A DNA stretch of 64,000 nucleotides, taken from NCBI RefSeq assembly GCF_023897065.1, contig NZ_JAMHIV010000029.1:62001-126000 (forward strand). Reading direction: 5' to 3'. How positions within the stretch are numbered: position 1 is the stretch's first letter; every line of letters starts with the position of its first letter. The translations under genes were made by a program, and so were the position numbers. The notes beneath the pieces were generated by a model. It had not been told where the DNA came from. It did no database searches and saw only the letters and a program-made list of their open reading frames with translations. This document shows, in pieces, positions 33,901 to 41,596 of the stretch. The DNA is from Crossiella sp. SN42 (GTDB lineage: Bacteria > Actinomycetota > Actinomycetes > Mycobacteriales > Pseudonocardiaceae).

Positions 33901-34591
33901 GGACCACCTGCTCAGCCTGGCGGAGTCGAAGGAGCTGCTCGCCGGGCTCGAAGGGGTGCTCAAGGAACGGGACGCCCTCGGCGCTCGCCTGACCGGCACC
34001 GCCACCGCGACCCTGAACCCGGGCTGGGCCAAGGTCGGCCAGGACTGGGTGAGCCTGGAGCTGACCAAGGAGACCCTGGAGTCCTGCCCCGGGGTCACCC
34101 AGGCCGAGGTCGTGGTGGAACCCGGCGCGGACGGCGACCGGCTGCTGGCGCACGTGGTCGTCGAGGACCCCGACCTGGGACCGCCCGAGCTGCGCGACTT
34201 CCTGCTGGAACAGCTCTACCTGAACCCGTTGATCATGGCCCCGGGCTGGTACCGCTGCTACGCCGACGCGCCAGCGGAGGGAGCGGACTGGGCAGAGCAC
34301 ACCGTTGTGCGCCAAGGAGATGGGCGGCACGGCGACGGCGCCGCGCAGACCCCGGCCGAGGAGGCGCTGGCCGAAGCGCTGGCCGCCACCTACCCGGAGG
34401 CGCGGATCGACCTCGCGGACTGCTACGCCGCTGCGGGCGGCCGGTTCCTGGACATCCCCGCGGTGCTGGGGCGGCTAGCCAAGAACGGCTACACCGGGAT
34501 CTCCGCGGCCGACCTGATGTCGCCGTTGTCCTTGCGGCACATCGCCTTCCGGCTGGGCCAGGACACCGGCCCGGTGGAGGAGCGGTCGTGA
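30986..34591 (+). CDS. Adenylation-condensation protein with a degenerate carrier domain
   Basis: A 1201-residue NRPS-like protein. Residues 1-480 form an AMP-ligase domain: CWSSGPSGEPRGI near 144, YGSTEAGN near 285, YRTGDLG near 356. The usual catalytic lysine motif at the end is replaced (LDPRQGTRLVRDLL), and the A3 lysine is Arg. Residues about 566-1010 form a condensation domain with an intact HHISVDA near 706. The last 80 residues resemble a carrier protein, but the attachment serine is lost (AAGGRFLDIP near 1150 instead of GGDSL). It may therefore act as a condensing enzyme using other carriers. A good internal start exists at 32681. Confidence 0.85.
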   Translation: MAEGARGQVCAGIVTADSHRSLPEVESAALGLAARLSAAGLTRGDRVLLSADNSADFPVALFALLHLDASVVLLDPRHHQAERARAAGMARARFALHDSAEDFLPAGSAPGTTCLRIGDLTGAGSVSGGLSFANWYRRGDGLVCWSSGPSGEPRGIVRSGESVRRNIEATRRRMGYRREDVLLPLLPFSQQYGLSLVLLWWAVGCSLKVTPLSRLDRGLTGEVKATVVDATPATYHSLLNVLERREELRAGIAAVRMWCVGGAPLAPSVAQRFRRLLGAPLLDGYGSTEAGNIALSCVANPVGCGRPLDGVRVEIRAGDGEAKAGQTGEICVRTTGLMAGYLAEDGTVAPFGQEVYRTGDLGFRDGEGNLHVLGRRAAVHRLGHTLYPEALARKARRCGRPVAVVPIEDERRGCQLVFLVADRGGHEARYWRARIEPHLAPYEQPNQLLVVDRLPEHCPLDPRQGTRLVRDLLAAEAERVRADPSEPLFTERAPTAMIYREDRDGTPLGTRDGNRPSGGRGLPANYLTHGGQRIAEPLPLSTVASEHLPGARAGRRRISQSRGGLVSVTVVRSGPLNWAQQWHWLEQQLDPEERFLSMSLTMKRACPVPEGLALGDVEAALATLVDRHEALRTRYSTTEPVQSVCTAEAPVVVVHELPDEEVEPEAAIELAVELIGDEFDLDREWPYRAVVFTREARPVVLVAFVHHISVDARGADIVAEELGELLAAAAQGRPAELGEPRWHPLDQAAMEATEEYQAIAQRARAHWAKPEAAASANLLAPYCGDLPQLRTHYVIHRSRSLLAELQKVCAEYELSPFTVVTAAFAVLVAQRSGSERIAIETVISNRFDEAQAASVGCYALMGQIIVDTSGGPDLRTLLRRTWSAGLRAFRYGHFEPAVLLEVEAREVARRGLRPNAALHLNYRPHNSAEVTEDPSAFPPDEVAAETWDGLCDTLYVHVNPADDVMEVGLRAGDHLLSLAESKELLAGLEGVLKERDALGARLTGTATATLNPGWAKVGQDWVSLELTKETLESCPGVTQAEVVVEPGADGDRLLAHVVVEDPDLGPPELRDFLLEQLYLNPLIMAPGWYRCYADAPAEGADWAEHTVVRQGDGRHGDGAAQTPAEEALAEALAATYPEARIDLADCYAAAGGRFLDIPAVLGRLAKNGYTGISAADLMSPLSLRHIAFRLGQDTGPVEERS
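32671..32683 (+). promoter_or_regulatory. Internal ribosome-binding site and GTG start before the condensation domain
   Basis: AGGAGG lies four bases before an in-frame GTG within the adenylation-condensation gene, exactly at the domain junction (residue 566). Translation from here would give a free condensation protein of 636 residues (VSVTVVRSGPLNWAQQW). It may be the remnant of two fused genes or a genuine second start. Confidence 0.55.
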
Positions 34592-35355
34592 CCGAGTACC
34601 GCACCGCGCTGGTCACCGGGGCCTCCAGCGGGATCGGGCAGGCCTACGCGCGGGTGCTCGCCGCCAGGGGCTGCGACCTGGTCATCGTGGCCCGCCGGGC
34701 GGAACGCCTTGAGCTGCTGGCCACCGAGCTGCGCGAGCGGTACCAGGTGACCGTGGAGACCATGCCGGCCGACCTCACCGACGACGGCGACCTGCGCCAG
34801 ATCGAGAAGCGCCTGGCCGACACCGACCGGCCGGTCGACCTGCTGATCAACAACGCCGGCATCCCCGGCGGGGACACCGTGCTGGGGGAGGGGGCGCCCG
34901 CGGGCGAGGAGGACGTGGTCGCCACCAACGCGGTCGCACCGCTGCGCCTGATCAACGCCGCCCTGCCCGGCATGATCGAGCGCAAGGCCGGCGGCATCGT
35001 CAACGTGGCCTCCCTGGCCGGGCTGCTGCCGGGCTTCCCGCCCAGCGTGACCTACGGCGCGAGCAAGGCCTTCCTGCTCTCCTTCAGCGAGGGCCTGGCC
35101 GTGCGGGCCCGGCCGCTCGGGGTGCGGATCACCGCGGTGTGCCCCGGCTACGTGCACACCGAGATGACCGAGGGGGTCGACGACGTGCCGGAGTTCTTCT
35201 GGACCCCGAGCGAGAAGATCGTCGCCGACAGCCTGCGCGGGCTGCGCCGCAACCGGCCGCTGGTGGTGCCCAGCAAGCGGTACGGGGCGCTGGCCGCGAT
35301 GATCCGGGTCATGCCCAGGGGGCTGGCCCGGCTGTTGTCGGCGCACGCGGCCTGA
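34588..35355 (+). CDS. Short-chain dehydrogenase/reductase
   Basis: A 255-residue SDR of the DltE/YbbO-like type. The cofactor loop is TGASSGIG near residue 10, followed by NNAG near residue 88, the catalytic serine in NVASLAG near residue 142 and YGASK near residue 155. It would reduce a keto group or oxidise an alcohol. Its GTG overlaps the stop of the condensation protein (GTGA), so the two are co-translated and probably act on the same intermediate. Confidence 0.9.
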   Translation: MTEYRTALVTGASSGIGQAYARVLAARGCDLVIVARRAERLELLATELRERYQVTVETMPADLTDDGDLRQIEKRLADTDRPVDLLINNAGIPGGDTVLGEGAPAGEEDVVATNAVAPLRLINAALPGMIERKAGGIVNVASLAGLLPGFPPSVTYGASKAFLLSFSEGLAVRARPLGVRITAVCPGYVHTEMTEGVDDVPEFFWTPSEKIVADSLRGLRRNRPLVVPSKRYGALAAMIRVMPRGLARLLSAHAA

Positions 35356-35439
35356 GCCGGCGGATCGATATGATGCGAACTCACCGATCCGGAAAGCCGG
35401 ACCACTCGGCTATACCGGGATTCGCGCGGCCCGGCCGGC

Positions 35440-35468
35440 GTTCGACCGTGGAAGTTCCGCGGTCGAAC
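35440..35468. promoter_or_regulatory. StrR-type operator upstream of the HprK-like gene
   Basis: Perfect 9-bp inverted arms, GTTCGACCG and CGGTCGAAC, separated by 11 bases. This matches the published StrR binding consensus GTTCGActG-N11-CagTCGAAC in arm sequence and spacing. It lies 115 bases upstream of the GTG at 35584 and presumably is bound by the ParB-fold activator of this cluster. Confidence 0.82.
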
Positions 35469-35583
35469 ACGGTGCGGGTTAGGCTTCCCGCCGGTGAGCA
35501 CGAGTGCGCCGGGTCGCACATTCTTGATTTCTCGTGTATGTGGGCCGCGAAACCCACACTGAACCCACAATAGGAGCGCTTCG

Positions 35584-36732
35584 GTGGAACTCAGGCAGCT
35601 CACCACGAATATCCCGGCCGGTGCCACGACCCGGCGCCTGGACGTGTGGGGCCACGTGCTCGCGGTGGCCACGAACCGGCCGGAGGCGGCGGACCTGCTG
35701 GCCGACACGTTCTACCCGGCCGGGATGTTCCAGGTCCGCGAGGCCGCCGACGGCCCGGTGGCGGAGCTGACCATCGTCGACCACGCCCGCCCGCAGGCCG
35801 AGGTGGACGAGCTGATCCGCTCGGTCTCGGCCACCGGCCGGGAGAGCGACTACGAGCTCACCAGGAACTACCGGCTGCCCCGGTTCGACACCGCCGAGGG
35901 CACCCTGTTCGTGCTGCGGGATGTCAACCACACCGAGTCCGCCGCGCTGCTGCGCACCGAGGGCCGGGTGACCATCGTGCGGCCGGAGACCCCGCTGGGA
36001 CACCGGTGGCTGACCCGCATCGTGCGCGACCTGGCCACCCGCTTCGCCAAGGCCAGCGGCTCGCTGGTGCTGCACTCCTCGGCCTTCACCCACGACGGCG
36101 GCGCCTACCTGGTCATCGGCGACTCCGGCGCGGGCAAGTCCACCACCGCGATCGCGCTGGCCCGGCTGCTCTCACTCGCTGGCTGGATGGGCAACGACCG
36201 GATGCACCTGGACCGCGAGGGCGCGCAGTACCGGGCCACCGCCTGCCCGCTGCCGCTGGCGATCAACAAGGGCTCGCTGGACGTCATGGGCGTCACCGAC
36301 TTCCAGGGCTGGACGCTGCACGCCGGGTTCCCGGCGGCCGGGTCGGACTGGGACCGGTTCATGGGCGAGGACAAGCTCAAGATGAGCACCAGGGAGGTCG
36401 AGCGCTACCTGGAGGTGCCGATCGTGCCGGAGGCCCCGCTGGCCGGGGTGCTCTTCCCGAGGGTCGACCCCAGTGCGCCGTACGCCTTCGGCGAGGCCAG
36501 CCTGGAGCACGCCGCGGACGTGCTCAGCCGCAACTGCTTCTCCGTGGACGACAACCTGCAGGGCGAGGACTGGCTCGGGGTCACCGGCGCCGACCCGGTC
36601 GCGCCGCCGACGCTGGAGGCGTTCCTGGCCGACATCGCCAAGCTGCCGCTGCTGCGCTCCTCGGTGGGCAACGCCGCCGACGTGACCAGGCTGGCCGCGG
36701 ACTTCCGCCGTGCCGTGACCGCCGAACGCTGA
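35584..36732 (+). CDS. HPr-kinase-like P-loop protein 1
   Basis: A 382-residue protein whose C-terminal half has the HprK kinase fold: LVLHSSAFTHDGGAYLVIGD leads into the Walker A SGAGKSTTAIAL near residue 180. The N-terminal domain has no recognised motif. HprK-like proteins outside phosphotransfer regulation occur in peptide and natural-product clusters, where one tested member phosphorylates a serine of a lasso peptide. Here it is next to a nucleotidyltransferase and phosphatase. The GTG start has AGGAG eight bases upstream. It is the first gene downstream of the StrR-type box. Confidence 0.82.
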   Translation: MELRQLTTNIPAGATTRRLDVWGHVLAVATNRPEAADLLADTFYPAGMFQVREAADGPVAELTIVDHARPQAEVDELIRSVSATGRESDYELTRNYRLPRFDTAEGTLFVLRDVNHTESAALLRTEGRVTIVRPETPLGHRWLTRIVRDLATRFAKASGSLVLHSSAFTHDGGAYLVIGDSGAGKSTTAIALARLLSLAGWMGNDRMHLDREGAQYRATACPLPLAINKGSLDVMGVTDFQGWTLHAGFPAAGSDWDRFMGEDKLKMSTREVERYLEVPIVPEAPLAGVLFPRVDPSAPYAFGEASLEHAADVLSRNCFSVDDNLQGEDWLGVTGADPVAPPTLEAFLADIAKLPLLRSSVGNAADVTRLAADFRRAVTAER

Positions 36733-36760
36733 AGTGCCGAAGTCAAGAGAGGTGGTAGGG

Positions 36761-37867
36761 ATGCACTCTTTCCGCAAGCACGTCTCGGTCGTGCCCGGCA
36801 TGGACGAGTTCGACGAACAGGCCATCAGCGAGAAGATCCACCTGGTGGACAGCGACATCCTGGTGCTGGGCGGGTCCCTGGTGGACGGCTCCGGCACGCC
36901 GTCCTCGGACTTCGACTTCTGCGTGATCGCGCGCGAGGCCGACGACCGGTTCCACCGGGACACCTTCCCCAAGGAGGCGCACATGCGCTTCTACACCAGC
37001 GGGGACCGGGTCAAGGCCAGCTTCGACTACCTGCCGGAGAGCCTGCTCGGGGTGGACGTCGAGTACTGGACCGTGGCGCAGATCGAGCACATGCTCGACT
37101 CGCACGACAAGCTCTACGACCACATGGTCAACCGGGCGCGCAAGTCCTCCAGCTTCGCCGCCGCCTCGGTGGACTTCCGGCTGATGTCCCGGCTCAGCTA
37201 CGGGGTGGCGCTGCAGAACGCCGAGGAGTTCGAGCGGATCCGGGCCGGCATCCACCGCGACCAGCTCGCCTTCACCGCCTACCGCACCGCGGTCGGCAGC
37301 TACCCGGACTTCCGCGACCTGGCAGGCATGTGGGCCCAGCAGGACTACGAGACCGCGCTGGTCGCCGCGCGCAAGCTCGGCGTGGACACCTTCCGCGGCC
37401 TGACCCACGCCTACGGCAACACCAACCGCAACCCGAAGTACCTCAGCCGCTTCCTGACCAGGCTGCCGGACTCGCTCGCCGAGCTCTCCCAGCGGTTCCG
37501 GCACCTCAACGCCTACGGCATCGGCGATCCCGCGGACGCGCCGGAGGCCATCCTGACCTGGCTGGACCTCATCGACGCCGCCTACGCCGAGATCCGCATC
37601 CGGCGCGACCAGGTCGCCGACTTCCCCAGCCGCGCGCGGTTCCTGGAGCTGCTCAGGGGCGAGCTGCACGAGACGATGAGCTGGAACGCCGAGATCGACA
37701 ACGAGTACTGTTTCCGCGCCCGCGAGGCCGAGGACGGCCTGCCCCCGCTGCGCGAGCTGCTCACCGTGATGGAGCGGCGGGGCTCGACCGAGCACCACCT
37801 GCCGCTGCGCGAGTGGGCCAGCGGCCAGTCCGCGCCCGCGGGCGAGAACAACAAGTCGAACACCTGA
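36761..37867 (+). CDS. Nucleotidyltransferase-fold protein
   Basis: A 368-residue protein with a minimal nucleotidyltransferase core near its N terminus: LVLGGSLVDGSGTPSSDFDF (GS motif and DxD metal ligands at about residues 35-51). The helical remainder is not recognised. Such enzymes transfer a nucleoside monophosphate to a hydroxyl or phosphate. It lies 28 bases after the HprK-like gene, with AGGTGG upstream. Kinase followed by nucleotidyltransferase suggests sequential phosphorylation and nucleotidylation of an intermediate (inference). Confidence 0.75.
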   Translation: MHSFRKHVSVVPGMDEFDEQAISEKIHLVDSDILVLGGSLVDGSGTPSSDFDFCVIAREADDRFHRDTFPKEAHMRFYTSGDRVKASFDYLPESLLGVDVEYWTVAQIEHMLDSHDKLYDHMVNRARKSSSFAAASVDFRLMSRLSYGVALQNAEEFERIRAGIHRDQLAFTAYRTAVGSYPDFRDLAGMWAQQDYETALVAARKLGVDTFRGLTHAYGNTNRNPKYLSRFLTRLPDSLAELSQRFRHLNAYGIGDPADAPEAILTWLDLIDAAYAEIRIRRDQVADFPSRARFLELLRGELHETMSWNAEIDNEYCFRAREAEDGLPPLRELLTVMERRGSTEHHLPLREWASGQSAPAGENNKSNT

Positions 37868-37883
37868 GAACGGAGACCTTTCA

Positions 37884-38513
37884 GTGCGCACCGTCTACGT
37901 GGTCGCCCATCCCGAGGCCACCCACCACGTGCAGGACCTGGTGGGTGGCTGGCACGACTCGGAGCTGACCGAGAAGGGCAGGGCGGCGGCCGCGGCGATC
38001 GCGGAGTCGCTGCGGGCCCAGATCCCGGCAGACGCCGAGGTGGAGCTGTACACCTCCGACCTCAAGCGCACCCTGCAGACCGCGCAGGCGATCGGCGCGC
38101 GGTTCGGCCTGGAACCGGTGCAGGACAAGCGGTTGCGGGAGAAGTCCTACGGCGAGGCCGAGGGCAGGCCGGACCCCTGGCTGCGGGAGCGGTTCGTGCC
38201 GCCGCCGGCGGAGGGGGAGCGGATGTTCCACGACGAGAACATCCCGGGCGCGGAGACCAAGGGCGACATGGCGGTGCGGATCTATGAGGTCATGGACGAG
38301 ATCCTGGCCCGCCCGGCCGAGCACCAGATCATCGTCACCCACGGCGGCGCGCTGACCTTCGTGGTGGCCAACTGGATCAAGTTCCCGCTGGAGTCGGCGG
38401 GCTACGCCAACTTCAACGGTCCCTCGGGCAGCATCACCGTGCTGCGCCAGGACGACTACTTCCACAACCGCCAGGTGCGGGTGCTGGGCGACACCGCCCA
38501 CCTCGCGGGCTGA
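37884..38513 (+). CDS. Histidine phosphatase superfamily protein with variant RHG motif
   Basis: A 209-residue phosphoglycerate-mutase-like phosphatase. The usual LVRHGET is replaced by VVAHPEATHH near residue 5, so the phosphohistidine His remains but the adjacent Arg is Ala. A later Arg in SDLKRTLQTAQAI, the Glu region REKSYGEAEGRPD and the second His in IIVTHGGALTFVV are present. It would remove phosphate from a small molecule, perhaps the protected product, but the Arg loss may alter specificity. Co-directional with the kinase and nucleotidyltransferase genes, 17 bases downstream of the latter. Confidence 0.82.
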   Translation: MRTVYVVAHPEATHHVQDLVGGWHDSELTEKGRAAAAAIAESLRAQIPADAEVELYTSDLKRTLQTAQAIGARFGLEPVQDKRLREKSYGEAEGRPDPWLRERFVPPPAEGERMFHDENIPGAETKGDMAVRIYEVMDEILARPAEHQIIVTHGGALTFVVANWIKFPLESAGYANFNGPSGSITVLRQDDYFHNRQVRVLGDTAHLAG

Positions 38514-38543
38514 CCAGCGCGGGCGAGGCGGGCGGTGCGGGGT

Positions 38544-39569
38544 TCAGAGCCTGCTGGCGAGCTCTTCCCCGAGCCGGTCCGCCTGCCTGCGCACATCGGC
38601 GAAGTCGTAGCGGAACCGGAAGGACGGCAGCGAGTTCACCGCGGCCAGGGTGCGCTCGGCGCTGCCGGGGGCGGGCTGGTGGCCGAAGATGTTGAGGTGC
38701 TTGTTGGGCAGGTCCAGCAGCCGGTTGCCCAGCAGCTCCGCGCTCTCCGCCTGGGCCATCGGCCGGAACTCCGCCTCCGCCGGGTCGTCGGCCAGGCTCA
38801 GGTGCACCAGCGCGTCGACCTTCATGTGCTGCCCGATCTTGGAGCCGAGCAGGTCGGCGTACTCCCAGGGGTAGAGCAGCGCGGTGCCGTGCGGTTCGAC
38901 GCCGGACTCGCGCAGGCTGAGCAGGGTCTGGTTGGCCGGGTGGGTCAGCTCGGACTGGATGGCCACCGAGCGCTCCCGGCCGAAGAGCAGGTCCATGCTG
39001 TCCAGCCGCACCGAGATCGAGCGCGGCCAGCCCACCCCGGTCACCTCGCCGTGCTCGGCCACCAGGCTCACGTCGTCGTTGCACACCATCACGCCCGCGC
39101 CGTTGAGCACGCTGGCCATGATCAGCGAGGTCTTGCCCGCCCGGCTGGAGCCGACCAGGGCCACGCCGATCCCGTTGAGCTGCACCAGTCCGGCGTGCAG
39201 CAGCAGCACGCCGGCCCGGCTGGCCGCGGAGCGGTGCACCGCCCTGGTCGCCCGCAGCAGGGACTGCACCACCCAGGCCTCGCTCACCGGGGCGAGGTGG
39301 AACAGCTGCTTGGCCTGGTGGTCGACCGCGTACTCCACGGCCACCTCGCCCTGCGCGGTCACCGACTCCGGCACCGCGGCCGTCGAGGGTTCCTGGCCGG
39401 CGATCATCTGCCACTCGCCGGGCGCGGCCTCGCCCTGCTCGATGACCAGGTAGGGCGCGGCCAGGCGGTGCAGCTGCTCGGCGACGGGGGCCGGACACGT
39501 CAGCCCGGTGCGCGCGAAACGTGAGCGGACGGTGTACCGACCTATCCCACCGGTCAATTCCGCGGTCAC
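38544..39569 (-). CDS. HPr-kinase-like P-loop protein 2
   Basis: A 341-residue HprK-fold protein, divergent in sequence from HPr-kinase-like protein 1. LLLHAGLVQLNGIGVALVG precedes the Walker A motif SSRAGKTSLI near residue 140, followed by CNDDVSLVAEHGEV, the conserved acidic pair region. It starts at GTG 39569, which has AGGAGGTGG eleven bases upstream; an upstream ATG is much less likely. It faces the ABC exporter genes across a 160-bp divergent region. Two HprK-like kinases in one cluster suggest two phosphorylation targets or a heteromeric enzyme. Confidence 0.8.
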   Translation of the reverse strand: MTAELTGGIGRYTVRSRFARTGLTCPAPVAEQLHRLAAPYLVIEQGEAAPGEWQMIAGQEPSTAAVPESVTAQGEVAVEYAVDHQAKQLFHLAPVSEAWVVQSLLRATRAVHRSAASRAGVLLLHAGLVQLNGIGVALVGSSRAGKTSLIMASVLNGAGVMVCNDDVSLVAEHGEVTGVGWPRSISVRLDSMDLLFGRERSVAIQSELTHPANQTLLSLRESGVEPHGTALLYPWEYADLLGSKIGQHMKVDALVHLSLADDPAEAEFRPMAQAESAELLGNRLLDLPNKHLNIFGHQPAPGSAERTLAAVNSLPSFRFRYDFADVRRQADRLGEELASRL

Positions 39570-39730
39570 GTGCGACCACCTCCTGTATTTCAGTCGAATG
39601 CCGTGAAGAATGAGCAAGAAATGGACCGGACAAATGTGTTTCCGGGTCGGTCCGAACCATAACGACGGGCGTTCTGGGAAACAATCAGCGCGGTTCGCCG
39701 TTCGACTCCGGTCATCTAGCATGGTGCGCG

Positions 39731-41596
39731 ATGGCCACTCGTTCAGATAAGGACCAACAACCGGTGAAGATCGTGTCGATCCTGCGTGATCGGTTGATGC
39801 TGCTGAGCGAGTTGCGCCATGCCGGTCCGGTCGCGGTGGGCGGTCTGGTCGCGGTGCTGCTGGTGGTCAGCTTCGTGCCCGCGCTGACCGCGCTGGTGAT
39901 CAACGACCTGGTCGGCGCGCTGCTCGGCGGCCGGTCGACCACCTTCGCGCTGGTCGCCCTTGGCGTGATCATCCTGGCCGGGCGGCTCGGTCAGGCCGTC
40001 GCGCTGCCGGTTGACTACCTGGTCGGGCAGCGCATCGACGCCGCGCGGCAGGCCGATCTGACCCGGCTCGCGGTCTCCAGCAAGGAGATCGGCCCGCTGG
40101 AGCAGTCCAGGACGCGCGAGCTGCTCCGGCTGGCCAGGGCCGATCCGGAGTTCTGGGCCGAACGCCCGCCCGGCACGGGGGCGACCGCGCAGCTGGACCT
40201 GATGGCCCGGTGGATCGGCGTGTTCGCCGCCGCCGCGGTGCTGACCAGCTTCGCCTGGTGGCTGGCCCCGCTGGTGATCATCCCGGCGCTGGTGAGCCGG
40301 TTCATCTGGCGGCGGCAGTTCATGGAGCACATCGAGATCGAGCGCGCGGGCGTGCTCTCCGGGATCGAGGCCGACCACTGGCGGCGGATGGCCGTGGAGT
40401 GGACCGACGGCAAGGAGAGCCGCACCTTCGGGTTGCAGGGCTGGGCGGTGGACCGCTGGCGGCAGAACCTGATGGCGATGCTCTCGCCGAAGTGGACCGC
40501 CGGGCTGCGCAGTGTGCTGGCCCAGTGGCAGATCGCGGTGGTGACCGGGCCGCCGTTGATCGCGGCGTTCGCGTTGAGCGTCTGGGAGGCCGCCCAGCCC
40601 GGCGGCAGCGTGGCCGCCGCGGCCGCGGTGCTGGGCGCGGGCTGGTCGATCCTGAACCTGATGGGCTTCGCCGACGCGCTGGAGATCGAGGGCGCCATTC
40701 CCGGCTGCCGGGCCTACGCGGAGCTGCGCGCGCACTCCATCGCCAGCGAGCGGGCCGCCTCGGACTCGCCGGTGGCCGCCACCGAGCACCAGGAGGCGCC
40801 GCTGGTGCGCTTCGAGGAGGTCTCCTTCTCCTATCCCGGCAAGGGATCCTCGGTGCTGGACCGGCTGGACCTGGAGATCCGCCCCGGTGAGCTGCTGGCC
40901 ATCGTCGGCCTCAACGGCGCTGGCAAGTCCACGCTGATCAAACTGCTCGGCGGCCTCTACACGCCCACCGGCGGACGGATCACGGTGGACGGGGTCGACC
41001 TCGCCGGCACCGACATGGGGCAGTGGCGCAGCCGCTCCTGCATCGTGTTCCAGGACTTCGTGCGCTACCCGTTGTCGTTGCTGGACAACGTGGCCCTGGG
41101 CTACGCGGCGGTGCCGGCCGACCGGGAACGGGCCGAGCGGGCCGCCGCCGAGTCCGGCCTTGACAAGCTGATGGAACGGCTGCCACTGCACTGGGAGACC
41201 CCGCTGGCCAGGGCGCGCACCGGCGGCGTGGACCTCTCCGGCGGGCAGTGGCAGAAGGTCGTGCTGACCAGGGCGATGTACGCGCTGCAGAACGGGGCGC
41301 GGCTGCTGGTGCTGGACGAGCCGACCGCGCACCTGGACGTCAAGTCCGAGTTCGAGGTCTTCCACCAGCTCGCCAGGAACAAGCGGCGGGCCGGCGTGGT
41401 GCTGATCTCGCACCGGCTGTCCACCGTGCGGCTGGCCGACCGGATCGTGCTGCTCGACGGCGGCCGGATCGTGGAGTCCGGCACGCACGACGAGCTGATG
41501 GCCTACGACGGCAAGTACGCCAAGCTGTTCACGATCCAGGCCGAACGCTTCAACCAGGGCTTCGACAACCTGGTCGACGAGGGAGACACGCTGTGA
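39731..41596 (+). CDS. ABC transporter half-molecule A (membrane plus ATPase)
   Basis: A 621-residue exporter half-subunit. About five to six membrane segments occupy residues 30-340, then a full nucleotide-binding domain: Walker A GLNGAGKSTL near 392, VFQDFVRYPLSLL, signature LSGGQWQKVV near 498, Walker B LLVLDEPTAHLD near 525 and LISHRLSTV near 558. The QDFxRYP and GGQWQK features belong to a subfamily common in peptide and natural-product clusters. It overlaps the second half by GTGA, so they form a heterodimer, probably exporting the product. Confidence 0.92.
   Translation: MATRSDKDQQPVKIVSILRDRLMLLSELRHAGPVAVGGLVAVLLVVSFVPALTALVINDLVGALLGGRSTTFALVALGVIILAGRLGQAVALPVDYLVGQRIDAARQADLTRLAVSSKEIGPLEQSRTRELLRLARADPEFWAERPPGTGATAQLDLMARWIGVFAAAAVLTSFAWWLAPLVIIPALVSRFIWRRQFMEHIEIERAGVLSGIEADHWRRMAVEWTDGKESRTFGLQGWAVDRWRQNLMAMLSPKWTAGLRSVLAQWQIAVVTGPPLIAAFALSVWEAAQPGGSVAAAAAVLGAGWSILNLMGFADALEIEGAIPGCRAYAELRAHSIASERAASDSPVAATEHQEAPLVRFEEVSFSYPGKGSSVLDRLDLEIRPGELLAIVGLNGAGKSTLIKLLGGLYTPTGGRITVDGVDLAGTDMGQWRSRSCIVFQDFVRYPLSLLDNVALGYAAVPADRERAERAAAESGLDKLMERLPLHWETPLARARTGGVDLSGGQWQKVVLTRAMYALQNGARLLVLDEPTAHLDVKSEFEVFHQLARNKRRAGVVLISHRLSTVRLADRIVLLDGGRIVESGTHDELMAYDGKYAKLFTIQAERFNQGFDNLVDEGDTL

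Noticed and set aside
31037-34330. A 1097-codon open frame on the minus strand
   Set aside because: It lies antisense to the adenylation-condensation gene. Its sequence is Gln/His/Arg-rich with no motifs, as expected from a GC-rich shadow frame.
35370-35573. A 67-codon frame between the SDR and HprK-like genes, considered as a peptide precursor
   Set aside because: It has no good ribosome-binding site, the StrR-type operator lies inside it, and it has no leader-core pattern. It is better read as promoter DNA.
39566-39594. A GTGCGA-N18-TCGAAT sequence at the start of the second HprK-like gene, considered as a StrR site
   Set aside because: Both arms carry a mismatch and the spacing is one base too long. 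It overlaps the ribosome-binding site and start codon, so I do not call it.
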